56,533 nt of DNA from Bacteroidales bacterium (lineage in GTDB: Bacteria > Bacteroidota > Bacteroidia > Bacteroidales > F082). The translations under genes and the position numbers were made by a program. Positions 41,664-52,000 of the stretch are shown here, one piece after another. The notes below the pieces were generated by a model that was not told the origin of the DNA, ran no database searches, and saw nothing but the letters and a program-made list of their open reading frames with translations. The stretch lies in assembly GCA_029933225.1 (NCBI GenBank), contig JAOZOO010000003.1:1-56533 (forward strand), written 5' to 3'. Position 1 is the first letter of the stretch, and every line of letters starts with the position of its first letter.

Positions 41664-42847
41664 CCTTTTGTCAGTTCATTCAGTTTGACCACTTTGCATT
41701 CCGGTTCCACCGGTTCGGCACCGTCTTTCAGCCGGTACCAACGCCAGCACATGGTGCCTTCGGAATGACCGCAGGTATCCAGCCAGTTAGGCAAACCGAG
41801 ATCCTGATGGGTAACAATCACTTTGACACTGCCGTTGTTTTCCGTTATGGCATTACCTGAATTGATGCAGACATTGAAATACCTGTAATCCAGTGATTCC
41901 ATCCAGTAGTTATTCAACTGGAAATTCCACATGTCGCAGTCGGGGGGCGTGACAGTGATGACCAGCGCTTCGTCTTCAGCCAGTTTCCAGTAGCTGTGGT
42001 AATAAATGATGTTTTTGTCACCGCCGGCAGCATTTGAGACATCCGGGTCAAACTGCGGCAGTTTGTTGGTATGTTTTTGAAAGCCTTTGGCCCACCGGGT
42101 AAACAGCAACGGAGCGCCGGCAACAAACATGGCTGCGCTTTTTAGTCCCTCGTCAATCCTTTCCGGTGTCAATGGATCCGGTTTGGCTTTCCCGTTCAAG
42201 GTTTCGATCTTCAGTTCAGCAGGTACCTCTTTAAACCTGTTTAAAAAGGTCTGTCTGACGATGATCATGCCGGTTTCATCCTCAATCTTCAGCCAGTTCT
42301 TTCCTTTTTTCTTTTTGCTCAAAATAATTTCAAAACTGTCGTCCTTTTCAAGAATCAGGTCGGTATCTTCCAGTGTACCACACGGAGCCATGCCACCGGT
42401 CGTACCGTAATTCCCGTTTTGGGTAAAAAAACCAATATAATGTATGGTGTTTCGTTTCCCGGTGATCCTGTATTCATATTGGCCACTTATCTGGGCATTG
42501 AAATAGTAGTTGTCCGGATTGTCGGCGCCCATTTTGACTGTCTCATGAACCATTCGCCGCAATACCGGAAAAGCAGGATCGTTGTATTCCACAAAAGCTT
42601 CCAGGGCGGCGCGTGTGAGACGTGTCAGATATCTGATTCCTTCCGCCTGATTGAAAGCATCCTGCGGGGTTCCGGGATATTTCAGTACAGCACCGGCAAG
42701 TTTAAGCTGGTCGCAAAAGTCCTCCCACGCTTTGCCCGACACAATCCGCTGGCGGTGAATGTCATCTTCCGTTTTGCCGGAGATTTTCAGGCCGATCTTT
42801 TTGAAGAACTTTAAAAAACCCAGAAAAGCAAAAAGCAGTTTACGCAT
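41660..42847 (-). CDS. DUF1214 domain-containing protein
   Basis: The 395-residue protein has a C-terminal DUF1214 domain (about 265-365): YYHSYWKLAEDEALVITVTP, CDMWNFQLNNYWMESLDY and HQDLGLPNWLDTCGHSEGTM. The N-terminal half is helical and has no signal peptide, though the first 20 residues are basic and hydrophobic (MRKLLFAFLGFLKFFKK) and could lie on the membrane. The function of DUF1214 is not established. Coupled by a 4-bp overlap to the sulfotransferase and divergent from an SDR gene 64 bp away, it likely takes part in the same pathway, perhaps binding the substrate; that is inference. Confidence 0.8.
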   Translation of the reverse strand: MRKLLFAFLGFLKFFKKIGLKISGKTEDDIHRQRIVSGKAWEDFCDQLKLAGAVLKYPGTPQDAFNQAEGIRYLTRLTRAALEAFVEYNDPAFPVLRRMVHETVKMGADNPDNYYFNAQISGQYEYRITGKRNTIHYIGFFTQNGNYGTTGGMAPCGTLEDTDLILEKDDSFEIILSKKKKGKNWLKIEDETGMIIVRQTFLNRFKEVPAELKIETLNGKAKPDPLTPERIDEGLKSAAMFVAGAPLLFTRWAKGFQKHTNKLPQFDPDVSNAAGGDKNIIYYHSYWKLAEDEALVITVTPPDCDMWNFQLNNYWMESLDYRYFNVCINSGNAITENNGSVKVIVTHQDLGLPNWLDTCGHSEGTMCWRWYRLKDGAEPVEPECKVVKLNELTKG

Positions 42848-42911
42848 ATACCTGATTAATTATTATCATTGTGGTTTCCGGTTGAGCCGATAAAAGTAAA
42901 AATATTTCAGG

Positions 42912-43718
42912 ATGCCGTCATTCAAAGAAAAATACGGGCCGTGGGCAGTTGTTGCCGGTGCCGCAGAAGGGCTGGGTGAAGCCTATTCCGTGTCACTTGC
43001 CAAAAAAGGGTTAAACCTGGTAATGATTGACAACCAGCGGGAAACACTGCAAAAACTGGCATCAGAACTTGAGAAAGAATATAGTATCCAAATCGTGACT
43101 TTACATTTGGACCTTGGAGAAAAGGATGCCGTAAAGCAGATAATGGCAGCGATTGGCCAAAAGGATGTACGGCTGCTTGTTTACAATGCCGCATTCAGTA
43201 TGATCAAACCTTTCACTGATCTTTCGGAAGAAGAATTAGACAAATTTATTGAAATAAATTCGCGAACACAAATCCGGCTGGTTCATGCTTTTTCAAAAAA
43301 GCTGATTGCCGGAAAACGTCCGGGAGGCATTTTGCTGATGTCTTCTCTTGCCGGATTGATCGGCATGCAACTGGTTACTCCTTATTCTGCTTCCAAAGCC
43401 TTTACCTGGAACCTGGCCGAAGCACTCCATCATGAACTGAAACCGCATAGCATTGATGTGATGGCCTGTATTGCAGGGGCAACGGCTACACCCGCTTATT
43501 TGAAAACCAATCCGAAATATGGTAAGCTCAAACCGTTGGTGATGAAATCTGCAGAAGTGGCTGATGCGGCATTAAATAAACTCGGCAAAAGAACATTGTT
43601 CATCCCCGGCTTTTCCAACCGGCTGAATTATTTTATCCTGACAAGATTGATACCCCGAAAAGCAGCCGCAAATATGGTCAACAAGATGATGGGAAAAATG
43701 TATTTACATCATCTTTAA
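42912..43718 (+). CDS. Short-chain dehydrogenase/reductase, 17-beta-HSD/ketoacyl reductase-like
   Basis: The 268-residue protein shows the cofactor motif VAGAAEGLG (14-22), the NAA motif (YNAAF, 91-95), catalytic Ser145 in MSSLAG, and the Tyr158-x3-Lys162 pair in PYSASKAF. The C-terminus is extended and basic. By eye it resembles 3-ketoacyl-CoA or 17-beta-hydroxysteroid reductases. It is divergent from the DUF1214 gene across 64 bp, so the two share a control region, and it is probably part of the same pathway. The LacI gene of the neighbouring sugar locus begins 106 bp downstream behind its own promoter. Confidence 0.88.
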   Translation: MPSFKEKYGPWAVVAGAAEGLGEAYSVSLAKKGLNLVMIDNQRETLQKLASELEKEYSIQIVTLHLDLGEKDAVKQIMAAIGQKDVRLLVYNAAFSMIKPFTDLSEEELDKFIEINSRTQIRLVHAFSKKLIAGKRPGGILLMSSLAGLIGMQLVTPYSASKAFTWNLAEALHHELKPHSIDVMACIAGATATPAYLKTNPKYGKLKPLVMKSAEVADAALNKLGKRTLFIPGFSNRLNYFILTRLIPRKAAANMVNKMMGKMYLHHL

Positions 43719-43755
43719 AAAGGAAAAAGCCGAAAGCAAAAAATACTGTAATCCG

Positions 43756-43787
43756 GTTGACTGGTAAACGCCTTTTTATTATTCTTG
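43756..43787 (+). promoter_or_regulatory. Promoter for the LacI-family gene
   Basis: GTTG (43756-43759), a 20-nt spacer and TATTCTTG (43780-43787) match the Bacteroidota promoter with one deviation in the -7 box. Transcription would start about 30 nt before the gene. Confidence 0.5.
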
Positions 43788-43824
43788 TAAAATAAAAAAC
43801 AAACATTACCAAACTTTTAAAAAC

Positions 43825-44847
43825 TTGAAACCGGGAAAGAAAAAAGTCAGAGTAGAGGACATTGCGAAGGTGCTGAATATTTCGCCGTCTTCGGTCTCGA
43901 GAGCGCTGAATGATCATCCGCGCATCAGCAGGGAAACCAAAGAAAAGGTAAAACAGGTCGCCTTACGGATGGGTTATCAAACCGGACTGCCCGAGCTGAT
44001 GAATCCCAAAAAAGCGGAAGCCGTTGCGGTGCTTGCCCCCTCGCTCGAGAATGATATTTACCGTGAAGTGGTTGCAGGAGTTACTGATTATTTTCATGAA
44101 AACAATTACACGACTTTTATACTTGACACGCGCGGCAATGAGGAACAGGTTACTTCTTTTTTCAGAACATACCGTAAATATGGGATCAGCGGGATCATTC
44201 ACCTGATTTGCCGGCACGATATTCATGGCGATTATTATTCAGTCCTTTCAAAAGATGCTACGCCGGTGGTCACGGTTTTCGAGCCGGATGAGATCACAGG
44301 AATAAGTTCCGTTTTACCGGATGTGTATCAGGGCATTTATAAGATTATTGAATATTTTCAGTCGCTGAATGTAAACCGGATTGCTTTGCTTGTAGAAGAT
44401 AAGGAAGCCCCCGGTGATCATCAGATTGCAGTTTCATTTGAGGAAGTGCTTGAAACGCTGGGAATGGAAAAAACCGATTCTCCGGTTATCTATGCAGGCA
44501 ACGAAGAAGGGCAGATTGTCCGGGAGGCCGGGAAACTGCTGAAACAGAAAAACCCTCCGCAGGCACTGTTGGTCAAAGGCGTATTGCCGGCCATGGAGAT
44601 TATGAATCTTACGGAAAAATACGGGCTGAAAGTTCCGGATGATCTTATGCTCGTTGCCCTGGGAACCGATCAGCATGCGTCGGTTCTGGCAGGAAACATG
44701 TCGCTGCTGAAAATACCCGGTTATGAAATGGGTTATGAAGCTGCGGAAAGACTCTTGTATCAGATAAAAAATCCTGACGCCGGCAGAAAAACTTCGATAT
44801 TGCCTGTCAATTTCATTTTAAAAGGTTCGGCCATCCGGTTGAAATAG
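43825..44847 (+). CDS. LacI family transcriptional regulator
   Basis: The 340-residue protein has an N-terminal LacI HTH (VRVEDIAKVLNISPSSVSRA and LNDHPRISRETKEKV, residues 8-45), including the hinge region, and a periplasmic-binding-protein-like effector domain (about 65-340). Such regulators bind palindromic operators with a central CG and are released by a sugar. Its neighbours are polysaccharide-degradation genes, so it probably represses this locus; a matching palindrome lies over the susC promoter. The start codon is TTG, as no ATG lies near in frame upstream of the HTH. It converges on the GH8 gene with a gap of 4 bp. Confidence 0.92.
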   Translation: MKPGKKKVRVEDIAKVLNISPSSVSRALNDHPRISRETKEKVKQVALRMGYQTGLPELMNPKKAEAVAVLAPSLENDIYREVVAGVTDYFHENNYTTFILDTRGNEEQVTSFFRTYRKYGISGIIHLICRHDIHGDYYSVLSKDATPVVTVFEPDEITGISSVLPDVYQGIYKIIEYFQSLNVNRIALLVEDKEAPGDHQIAVSFEEVLETLGMEKTDSPVIYAGNEEGQIVREAGKLLKQKNPPQALLVKGVLPAMEIMNLTEKYGLKVPDDLMLVALGTDQHASVLAGNMSLLKIPGYEMGYEAAERLLYQIKNPDAGRKTSILPVNFILKGSAIRLK

Positions 44848-44851
44848 CCCC

Positions 44852-46366
44852 TTAATGTTTGAATATCTTCCAGGTCCCGAGAGGTTTCCCGTTTTTACCG
44901 GTCAATGTGATCAGATACATGCCGGCGGGGAAATCGTTGATGCTGATAATTGAAACAGGTTTGTTCTCAATGTTTTCACTGACTATTATTTTACCCAGTA
45001 TATTGAATATTTTTACCGAAAGGTTTTCACCGGATAATTCCGGTTCGATTTCAACAGTCAGTTTTCCGGTTGTCGCTGTCGGGTAAACCCGGAACAGATT
45101 TTCGTTTTCTGCAAACACATCCGGTGTGCCGTTAAGTATGTCACACGACGGCACCCAGTAATTTCCCGAAAGAGTAATCATAGCGAGCATTTTCAGGGTA
45201 TTATCGTAATATCCCCCATTGGCAATGTTGGTCGACAAGATTTTCGAATACAGTTTGTTCAGCCATTCCTGATTTGTCGTGTCAATCATGGCTCCCACGG
45301 CAAAGGGAGCTGTAAAGGCAATGTCGCTCCAGCCCACGGCTTTTGATCCGTCGAGATAATATCCCGCATAGATTTTGTTGGTGCTTCCTCCGGTTGATTC
45401 CAGCAGCCACTGGTCTATTTTAAGTACGGCATTTTTAGCCCGCTCGTCTCCGTTGATCAGATAATCGTTAGTCAGGCGCCACGGGTCCCGGCAGGCATTG
45501 TACGAGTAATTCCCGTCTAACGGACCTTCGAGAAAATTCGGCGGTGCAGGTTGAGCTATTGCATTCACACTGACGATAAAATCAGGAAGCAGGCCGGATT
45601 CAGGGCTAAATTCGGATTGCATAACGTCCACAAGATCATAACATTTGTCCACTACCTGATTCCAGGTGGTATCGTGAATGGCACAGGCAAAAGCCCTGAA
45701 ATGATCCATGATAAAATCGGACGTCCTTGTGCTTTTCATATATGTGCCGCTTTGCACCCAGTCGCCCAGCTTAACGGTAAAATAATCCTGGTTGATGTCT
45801 CCTTCCACGGCATCGTCGCCCATCATATCTTTGATAATGAGCAGCGCTTCCTGAAAATAATTGATGGCTCCTGCGCTGCCCCACTGGGCGTGAGCAAGCA
45901 GCAGGCCGAATGCGATGTCTATGTCACCGTCGGAAGCCGAATCGGGGCCATCGGCATCTTTGCAATCCGTAATCTGTTTCCATGCCATCAGATGGGGCAT
46001 AATGTGGCTGGGATGCGCTTTGTAATAGCGGTAAAGACCGTTGAAAATATTGTGCGCTTCGGGATCGTAACCGGCCATCAACGGAACAATCAGCATCCCG
46101 TAGCCCATGGCTTCCGAAACGGTAATGGTATTTCCCGAGTCGAAAAAAACATAATACTGGTCGTTTTCACAGCCGTTAATCAGATATTTTTCCTTCCACT
46201 GGTCATAAAACGTTTTCACCTGTTGATCCAGTTCTTCCTGCGTGTATTGTGAAGGCTTGATGTGGCTGTGATAATCCGTGTGTTGGGGAAAAGGATATTG
46301 TTGTGCCAAAGCGGAAATGTTCAGAAAAACGATAATGCCTGTCAGAAGAAATAATTGTTTGATCAT
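44852..46366 (-). CDS. Glycoside hydrolase family 8 enzyme with type IX sorting domain
   Basis: The 504-residue protein has a signal peptide (MIKQLFLLTGIIVFLNISAL), a GH8 (alpha/alpha)6 domain (about 25-400) and a C-terminal type IX sorting domain (VYPTATTGKLTVEIEPELSG, ending KPLGTWKIFKH). The proton donor is Glu85 in TVSEAMGYGM. The GH8 signature ASDGDIDIAFGLLLAHAQW (144-162) is intact, with its aspartates. GH8 includes endoglucanases, xylanases, and chitosanases. Given the neighbouring exo-glucosaminidase-like GH2, an endo-chitosanase role at the cell surface is the best guess. The ATG at 46366 fits the signal peptide better than the longer frame. A terminator separates it from the PKD protein gene. 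Confidence 0.92.
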   Translation of the reverse strand: MIKQLFLLTGIIVFLNISALAQQYPFPQHTDYHSHIKPSQYTQEELDQQVKTFYDQWKEKYLINGCENDQYYVFFDSGNTITVSEAMGYGMLIVPLMAGYDPEAHNIFNGLYRYYKAHPSHIMPHLMAWKQITDCKDADGPDSASDGDIDIAFGLLLAHAQWGSAGAINYFQEALLIIKDMMGDDAVEGDINQDYFTVKLGDWVQSGTYMKSTRTSDFIMDHFRAFACAIHDTTWNQVVDKCYDLVDVMQSEFSPESGLLPDFIVSVNAIAQPAPPNFLEGPLDGNYSYNACRDPWRLTNDYLINGDERAKNAVLKIDQWLLESTGGSTNKIYAGYYLDGSKAVGWSDIAFTAPFAVGAMIDTTNQEWLNKLYSKILSTNIANGGYYDNTLKMLAMITLSGNYWVPSCDILNGTPDVFAENENLFRVYPTATTGKLTVEIEPELSGENLSVKIFNILGKIIVSENIENKPVSIISINDFPAGMYLITLTGKNGKPLGTWKIFKH

Positions 46367-46395
46367 GGCCGTGGTATTAAAATTTATAAGTGAAA

Positions 46396-46425
46396 AAACT
46401 GCCGGATCATTCAACCCGGCAGTTT
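46396..46425 (-). terminator. Rho-independent terminator after the SusC-SusD-PKD operon
   Basis: On the minus strand the stem AAACTGCCGG/CCGGCAGTTT with a 10-nt loop is followed by a run of T (A-run at 46393-46398 on the plus strand). It lies 23 bp after the PKD gene stop and 30 bp before the GH8 ATG, so GH8 needs either read-through or its own promoter. Confidence 0.85.
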
Positions 46426-46448
46426 GGACACTATGAAAAAAATTACAC

Positions 46449-47459
46449 TTATTTCTTTCTTGCCAGTTTCAGGTAGCTTTCATCGGGTTCCCCCGGGTTG
46501 GCTCCTTCGTTGGCCAGTTCGTCCGGGTCGTAATAATCACCCAGATTTTCGGGGAAGGTGTTGTCGAAACGAACCCAAAGTGTGTCTTCGGTGAGTTTCA
46601 GTATCTGATAGTCATATCCTGCCGATTCCATGCCGAGTGAAAGCTGATTGGTGATGTGAATGACATAAGCACCAGACATCATCTGGTCTCCGATCTGGGT
46701 TTCAAATGTCAGGGTGTCGTTGATGTTTTCGATGTGTTCAACACTCCAGCTTGAAACTGCGGGGGAAATGCCGTTATTGTAACCTGTCCAGGCCACATCT
46801 TCCCAGATGCCCGGCTGCCCTTCGTCGTATTCACCTCTTACGGCAGCCCATGCCCAGTTGATCATGAATGCTGTTTTGAAATCGTTTACGTACTCCATTT
46901 TCTGGTTCAGTTTGAACATGTATTCATCATCAAGAGCGTTTTCGTCAATGTCGCCGCCTTCATTTTGCCACCAGCTAAAGTCGATGGGGTTAAAATAAAC
47001 GGTATCCGGTTCGCTTTCGCGCGGGCCGTCGGCAAATACACCGGGGGCATCAACCCATGTCCAGACAGCTTCGCTTTCTCCGGTTTCCTGGTTATACCCG
47101 GATAGCAGTAAGTTCACTTCATTGAACACATCGGGATCACCTTGTTCAACTTTTACGGTAATCGTTTCTTTGGTGTCTTCAACACGACCTTTGGCCGTAC
47201 AGGTCACTTCGTAATCTCCGGGGAAAGTATAAGTACCGGTTACATCCTGTCCCGTGGGGGTTTCGCCGTTGCCGAGATCCCAGGCATAGCTTACGGCATT
47301 TTCTGCTTCGGCATGGTAACTTACTGTGTTCCCGTCAACAGTGTAGGTGATGGTCACCGGACCCGGTTTCCCGGTGTCAGCGTTGTCCTCATCTTTCTTG
47401 CATGCACTGAAAGTCAGTACGGTAATGGCAAGAATAGCAATTAAAAGATTTTTAATCAT
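46449..47459 (-). CDS. PKD-domain lipoprotein, likely surface glycan-binding protein
   Basis: The 336-residue protein has a lipoprotein signal (LLIAILAITVLTFSAC) followed by a short Asp/Lys linker. Residues about 35-105 form a PKD domain (VSYAWDLGNGETPTG and YTFPGDYEVTCTAKG). The remaining 230 residues are Trp-rich (WTWVDAPG, FSWWQNEGGD, MINWAWAAVRGEY), which suggests a carbohydrate-binding beta-sandwich. Position directly after susD makes it a typical surface glycan-binding protein of a PUL. The start at 47459 places the signal peptide at the N-terminus. It is the last gene before the terminator. Confidence 0.82.
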   Translation of the reverse strand: MIKNLLIAILAITVLTFSACKKDEDNADTGKPGPVTITYTVDGNTVSYHAEAENAVSYAWDLGNGETPTGQDVTGTYTFPGDYEVTCTAKGRVEDTKETITVKVEQGDPDVFNEVNLLLSGYNQETGESEAVWTWVDAPGVFADGPRESEPDTVYFNPIDFSWWQNEGGDIDENALDDEYMFKLNQKMEYVNDFKTAFMINWAWAAVRGEYDEGQPGIWEDVAWTGYNNGISPAVSSWSVEHIENINDTLTFETQIGDQMMSGAYVIHITNQLSLGMESAGYDYQILKLTEDTLWVRFDNTFPENLGDYYDPDELANEGANPGEPDESYLKLARKK

Positions 47460-47559
47460 GATTAAATTAATTTTAAGGTTAATAATTGAATTTCTCATTT
47501 TCGATTTGTTATAAACTATTATTGATTGAAATTATTTTCAGTTTATGTTATTTTATTTC

Positions 47560-49023
47560 TTACCAGATATCACTCAGGTCAAGTTGATCCTGCGGGACGG
47601 GAAAGTGATTGTTAATTCCTTCAACATATCCGTATTTTCCAAGGATTTCCTGACCGCGTCCCTGACGTACAATATCCCAGAAACGGTGACCTTCCATAGC
47701 CAGTTCCACCCGTCGTTCGTGATAAATGGCATCTAATCCATCGTAAGGTGTGGGGCCCAGGCCAACCCTGTCGCGCACCTGTTGTAAAGATGCCTGCCAG
47801 TCGCCGCCGGCATGGAAAGCAGCTTCGGAGTTCCATAGTAATACGTCGGCATAACGTATCACAATCCAGTTTTTGGAGGCATCCGAAAAATCAGCCGGTT
47901 GTTGTGAAGCGGGTAAAACGTATTTCTGATTGCTGTAACGATCAATGTTTGTAGGAAATTTTGTGTCGAAAGTTGATTCATCCGAAGTACCTTCCCAAAG
48001 GGTTTCCCCGTCATGTATTATGGTGGCTTCCATTCTCGGGTCACTCTCTTCATATTCGTCCACCAGGTCTTGTGTCGGGCAGTTGAAGCCCCAACCGCCG
48101 ATACCTGCAAACGGGTGGTTCCGGGTTTCCATGTAAACACAAAGCATGGTGCCCTCATTTTCATCTCCGTAGTCACCGTTGCCCGTTTCTTTGAACTGAA
48201 TGGAAAAAACAATTTCATCATTGTTTTCGTTTTCCATTTTAAAGACGTCCTCGTAATTGGATAAGAGGGCATACTCGCCACTGTTGATGATCTGATCTGT
48301 GATTTGTTTGGCTTCAGGCCACTTTTTCTGGAAAATATATGCTTTGGCCAGGAAAGCCAGTGCAGCACCTTTTGTTGCACGGCCAATATCTTCGGGAACT
48401 TGTGCAGAGCGTTCGGGAAGCACTTTTGCTGCCTCGGTGAAGTCATTTTCAATGAATGCCCAGATGTCGGCTTCAGGCGTCAGGGGCTGCTGATATTCGC
48501 TGGGGCTCAACACATGGTCAACCAAAGGCACACTCCCCCAGGTTTTAACCAACTCGAAATAAAAATAACCCCTGACAAATTGGGCCTGTGCAATCAGGCT
48601 GGCTTTCGATTCATCGGAGATGATGTCGGAACTCATGATTGAAATGTTCTCGATAGCCGTATTGCAACGGTTGATGCCGATATAATAATTCTTCCATGCA
48701 ATATTCAGCATATAATTGTTCGGCGTGTAAGTAAAATTGATCAAAGGGTCCATCCAGTCCTGGTCATCACCCACGTCGCCGCCTTTCCATCCGTCACGTC
48801 CGATGATGTCACCGAAGAAAAACGGAATCGTGTTGTGGTTACCGTCCCAGCCCATGACGTCATAACAACCCGTGATGGCCAGTTTGGCGTTACTTTCACT
48901 GGTGAAAAAATCTTCCATCACCATGGTGGGTGCCGGTGTGTCAAGAAAATCTTTCCTGCAGCTCGTCGTAAAGACTCCCAGAGCGGCTGCAATCAATGTG
49001 ATATATAAAATGCGCTTTTTCAT
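47560..49023 (-). CDS. SusD/RagB family nutrient-binding outer membrane lipoprotein
   Basis: The 487-residue lipoprotein has the lipobox TTSC (around residue 22) and the SusD start CRKDFLDTPAPTMVMEDFFT. The TPR-like helical scaffold is visible, with AQFVRGYFYFELVKTWGSVP and DVLLWNSEAAFHAGGD, and it ends with the family tail EINNHFPVPQ-like GINNHFPVPQDQLDLSDIW. SusD proteins act as a lid on the SusC transporter and deliver glycan fragments to it. It starts 11 bp after susC, in the same operon, followed by the PKD lipoprotein. Confidence 0.96.
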   Translation of the reverse strand: MKKRILYITLIAAALGVFTTSCRKDFLDTPAPTMVMEDFFTSESNAKLAITGCYDVMGWDGNHNTIPFFFGDIIGRDGWKGGDVGDDQDWMDPLINFTYTPNNYMLNIAWKNYYIGINRCNTAIENISIMSSDIISDESKASLIAQAQFVRGYFYFELVKTWGSVPLVDHVLSPSEYQQPLTPEADIWAFIENDFTEAAKVLPERSAQVPEDIGRATKGAALAFLAKAYIFQKKWPEAKQITDQIINSGEYALLSNYEDVFKMENENNDEIVFSIQFKETGNGDYGDENEGTMLCVYMETRNHPFAGIGGWGFNCPTQDLVDEYEESDPRMEATIIHDGETLWEGTSDESTFDTKFPTNIDRYSNQKYVLPASQQPADFSDASKNWIVIRYADVLLWNSEAAFHAGGDWQASLQQVRDRVGLGPTPYDGLDAIYHERRVELAMEGHRFWDIVRQGRGQEILGKYGYVEGINNHFPVPQDQLDLSDIW

Positions 49024-49034
49024 GATTTTCTTTT

Positions 49035-52000
49035 TTAAAATTTAAGACTGAATCCGCAATAAAATGTACGTGGTGAGGGGTAACGGGCCCTGTCGATGCC
49101 GCGGTCAAGCGGGTTATTTCCGTAACCGATCCCTACCTCCGGATCAAATCCCGAATAATGGGTCAGAGTGAAAACGTTGTCAGCGCCCACATAGAATCTA
49201 AGTGCGGAAAGCTCAACGTTTCTGAACCATTTTTCAGGCATGGCATATTCCAGTTGAAGGTTTTTCAACCGGAAATAGGAACCGTCTTCGACGAACCGGT
49301 CAGAGCGCAGGTTGTTGTTGGCATCCCTTATATTTAGCCGGGCCAGATTCGGGTCATCGGTGTCTCCTTCCATCAGCCAGCGATCCATCAATGAAGCATC
49401 AACCTGGTATCTGACACTGGAGTTCAGGTTGTAGAACCGTGTGGCATTGAAAATTTCGTTTCCGTAAACGCCGTAAAAGAACATCAACAGGTTAAATCCT
49501 TTATAACTGAATGTCATGTTGAAGCCTGCTGTGAAATCAGGGAAAGGATCGCCGATAAAATCAGTGATCAGATTACCGTCGGCATCAGCCTTATAGCGGA
49601 TGTCACCGGGTGCGGCATTAGGCTGGATGGGTGTGCCGTCGGGTCTCACATAAGCGTCCACCTCGCCCTGGTTCTGGAACAGACCATCGGTTAAATATCC
49701 TTTGAAAGAAGCCATTGGATGCCCTACTTCCGTGTAGGAAATATACCCCAGTTGCATAAACTGTACCGAAGGAATATACGATGCGCTTCCCAGACTGGTC
49801 ACCTCGTTCACAACGTGGCTGAAGTTCAGTTTGAAATTGTAACGGAAATCCTTGTAGCTGCTTTTATATCCGATGATAAATTCGAACCCTGTGTTCTGCA
49901 TGGTAGCCACATTCGTATAAGGAAATTCCTGGGCCCCGACGTGCCCCGGCAAATCGGGGTTGAACAGCATGTTGTCGGTTTTGTCAATGAAGAAGTCAGC
50001 CGAGAAGGAGAACTTGTCTTCCCACATGGCCAGGTCGGCACCGATGTTTAATGTCTTTCTCACTTCCCAGTGGAGTTCCGGGTTGGCAATGCGAAGAAAA
50101 GCCACTCCGTCCACAATTTTGTTACCCAGGACGTAGCGCTGACCGGAGGATGAAACTGCTTTGTAAGCATAAGGTTCCACCGCATGGTCATCGCCTGCCG
50201 TTCCCAGTCCTACGCGGAGTTTCAACAGGTTGATCAGGTTTACATTGTCCAGAAAACTTTCTTTGTCAATCCGCCAGCCTACGGATGCCGAAGGAAAATT
50301 ACCCCAGCGGTAATCGGGGCCGAACAACGAGGAGCCCTGACGCCTGAAATTGACCGTCAGTAAATATTTATCGGCATAGTTGTAGTTCAGCCGCCCGAAA
50401 TAAGAAACCCAGCGAAGGTCACTGGCCAGACCGAAAGCCGAAGCTTCATTATTGCCGGTTGCATTGTTAATATAAATAAGGTGTTCGATCTCCGAGATCA
50501 GGTTGGCAGCCGTCACGCCAAAATATTCGGAATAATTTCGTTCGGATTCCATACCGGCCATAATTTTTAACGAATGGCTGCCAAACTGATGTTGCCAGGT
50601 CAGAAAGTTGCTGAATACCCAGTCATTGGCTTCGTAATAATCCCGTGTAACCGAAGTTCGTGAGTTTTCTTCACCCGTCTTGACAAAGAACGTGGGTTTC
50701 CAGTTGTAATAATTTTCAAAAGTGCGGAAATAACCGAATCGTGACATAAAAGTGAAATCTTTCAGGAATTTGAATTCGGCAAAAACATCACCTCCGAGTT
50801 TAAAATTCTTGACCTCGTCTTTTGTCCTGTCGAGGTGAGCAACCGGGTTGTTTACCGTATTCCACATGGAGCCGCCCCAGCTTCCGTCGGATTTTCTGAC
50901 CGGCGTGAGGGGGTCAATGGAAATGGCTTCTATCATGACGGCATTCCACTCGTCATCTTCGTTGATCGGATTGATCACGCTGTTTGAGATGGAAAAATTC
51001 TCTCCCACGCGCAGCCATTTGAACAAATTAGCGCTGGTGTTTAATCTCACATTCAGGTCCTGGGCATTTGAAACCAAAATGATACCTTCCTGATCATTGT
51101 AATTGGCACTGAGGTACCAGGTCATTTTTTTGGAAGCGCCACCGAGAGAAAGGAACTGATTGTTACCAAACGCAGTACGTGTTACTGCCGACTGCCAGTC
51201 GGTTCCTGCTCCGTAAGGTTCCTCAAGGGGGGGCGGAACCGGCAGGTTGGCATTGCTGTATGCTTCGGCCCGCAGCTTGGCCCACTGTTTGGCCGAGGCC
51301 AGGTTGAGATTTTTATACAATTGTCCCCATGAGAAACGGTTTTCGTAATTGATATTCATTTTCCCCTCTTTACCTTTTTTGGTGGTGATAAGGATAACGC
51401 CGTTTGCACCCTTTGTTCCGTAAATGGCTGTAGAGGAAGCATCTTTCAGGATTTCCATACTCTCGATGTCTTGGGGATTAACACCGCCGGATGTGGGAAC
51501 GCCGTCAACAATCCACAGGGGAGGAGAACCATTGATAGAACCTACACCGCGGATATAGATATCTTCACCCCGTCCCGGAGCACCGCTATTGCTGACTACC
51601 GTAACGCCGGCAGCACGTCCCTGCATGATGTTTGCAATGTTTTGCTGATGCGTCTCCTGCATTTCCTTGCCGCTGATGGAAACCAGCGCGCCCGTCACAT
51701 CACTTTTCTTTTGTACACCGTAACCGACCACAACCACTTCGTTTAACTGTTTGGTTTCAACCGAAAGAAAAACATCCAGTTTTGTTCTTCCGTTTACGGG
51801 GATGTCCTGTGTCTGATAACCGATATAAGAGAACTCAAGGGTATCAGCGGAATTGACGCCTAAAGTATATTTCCCGTCGATATCTGTCACTGTCCCCTGG
51901 GTAGTCCCTTTGATGATCACCGAAACGCCGGGAAGTGTCTCTTCCGTATCTTTTGAATAGACCGTTCCCTGAATGGTGATCTGGGCCATTAAAGGAAAGA

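Noticed and set aside
45551-46252. 233-codon open frame opposite the GH8 gene
   Set aside because: The GH8 frame has an intact family signature, signal peptide and sorting domain. The opposite frame shows no motif.
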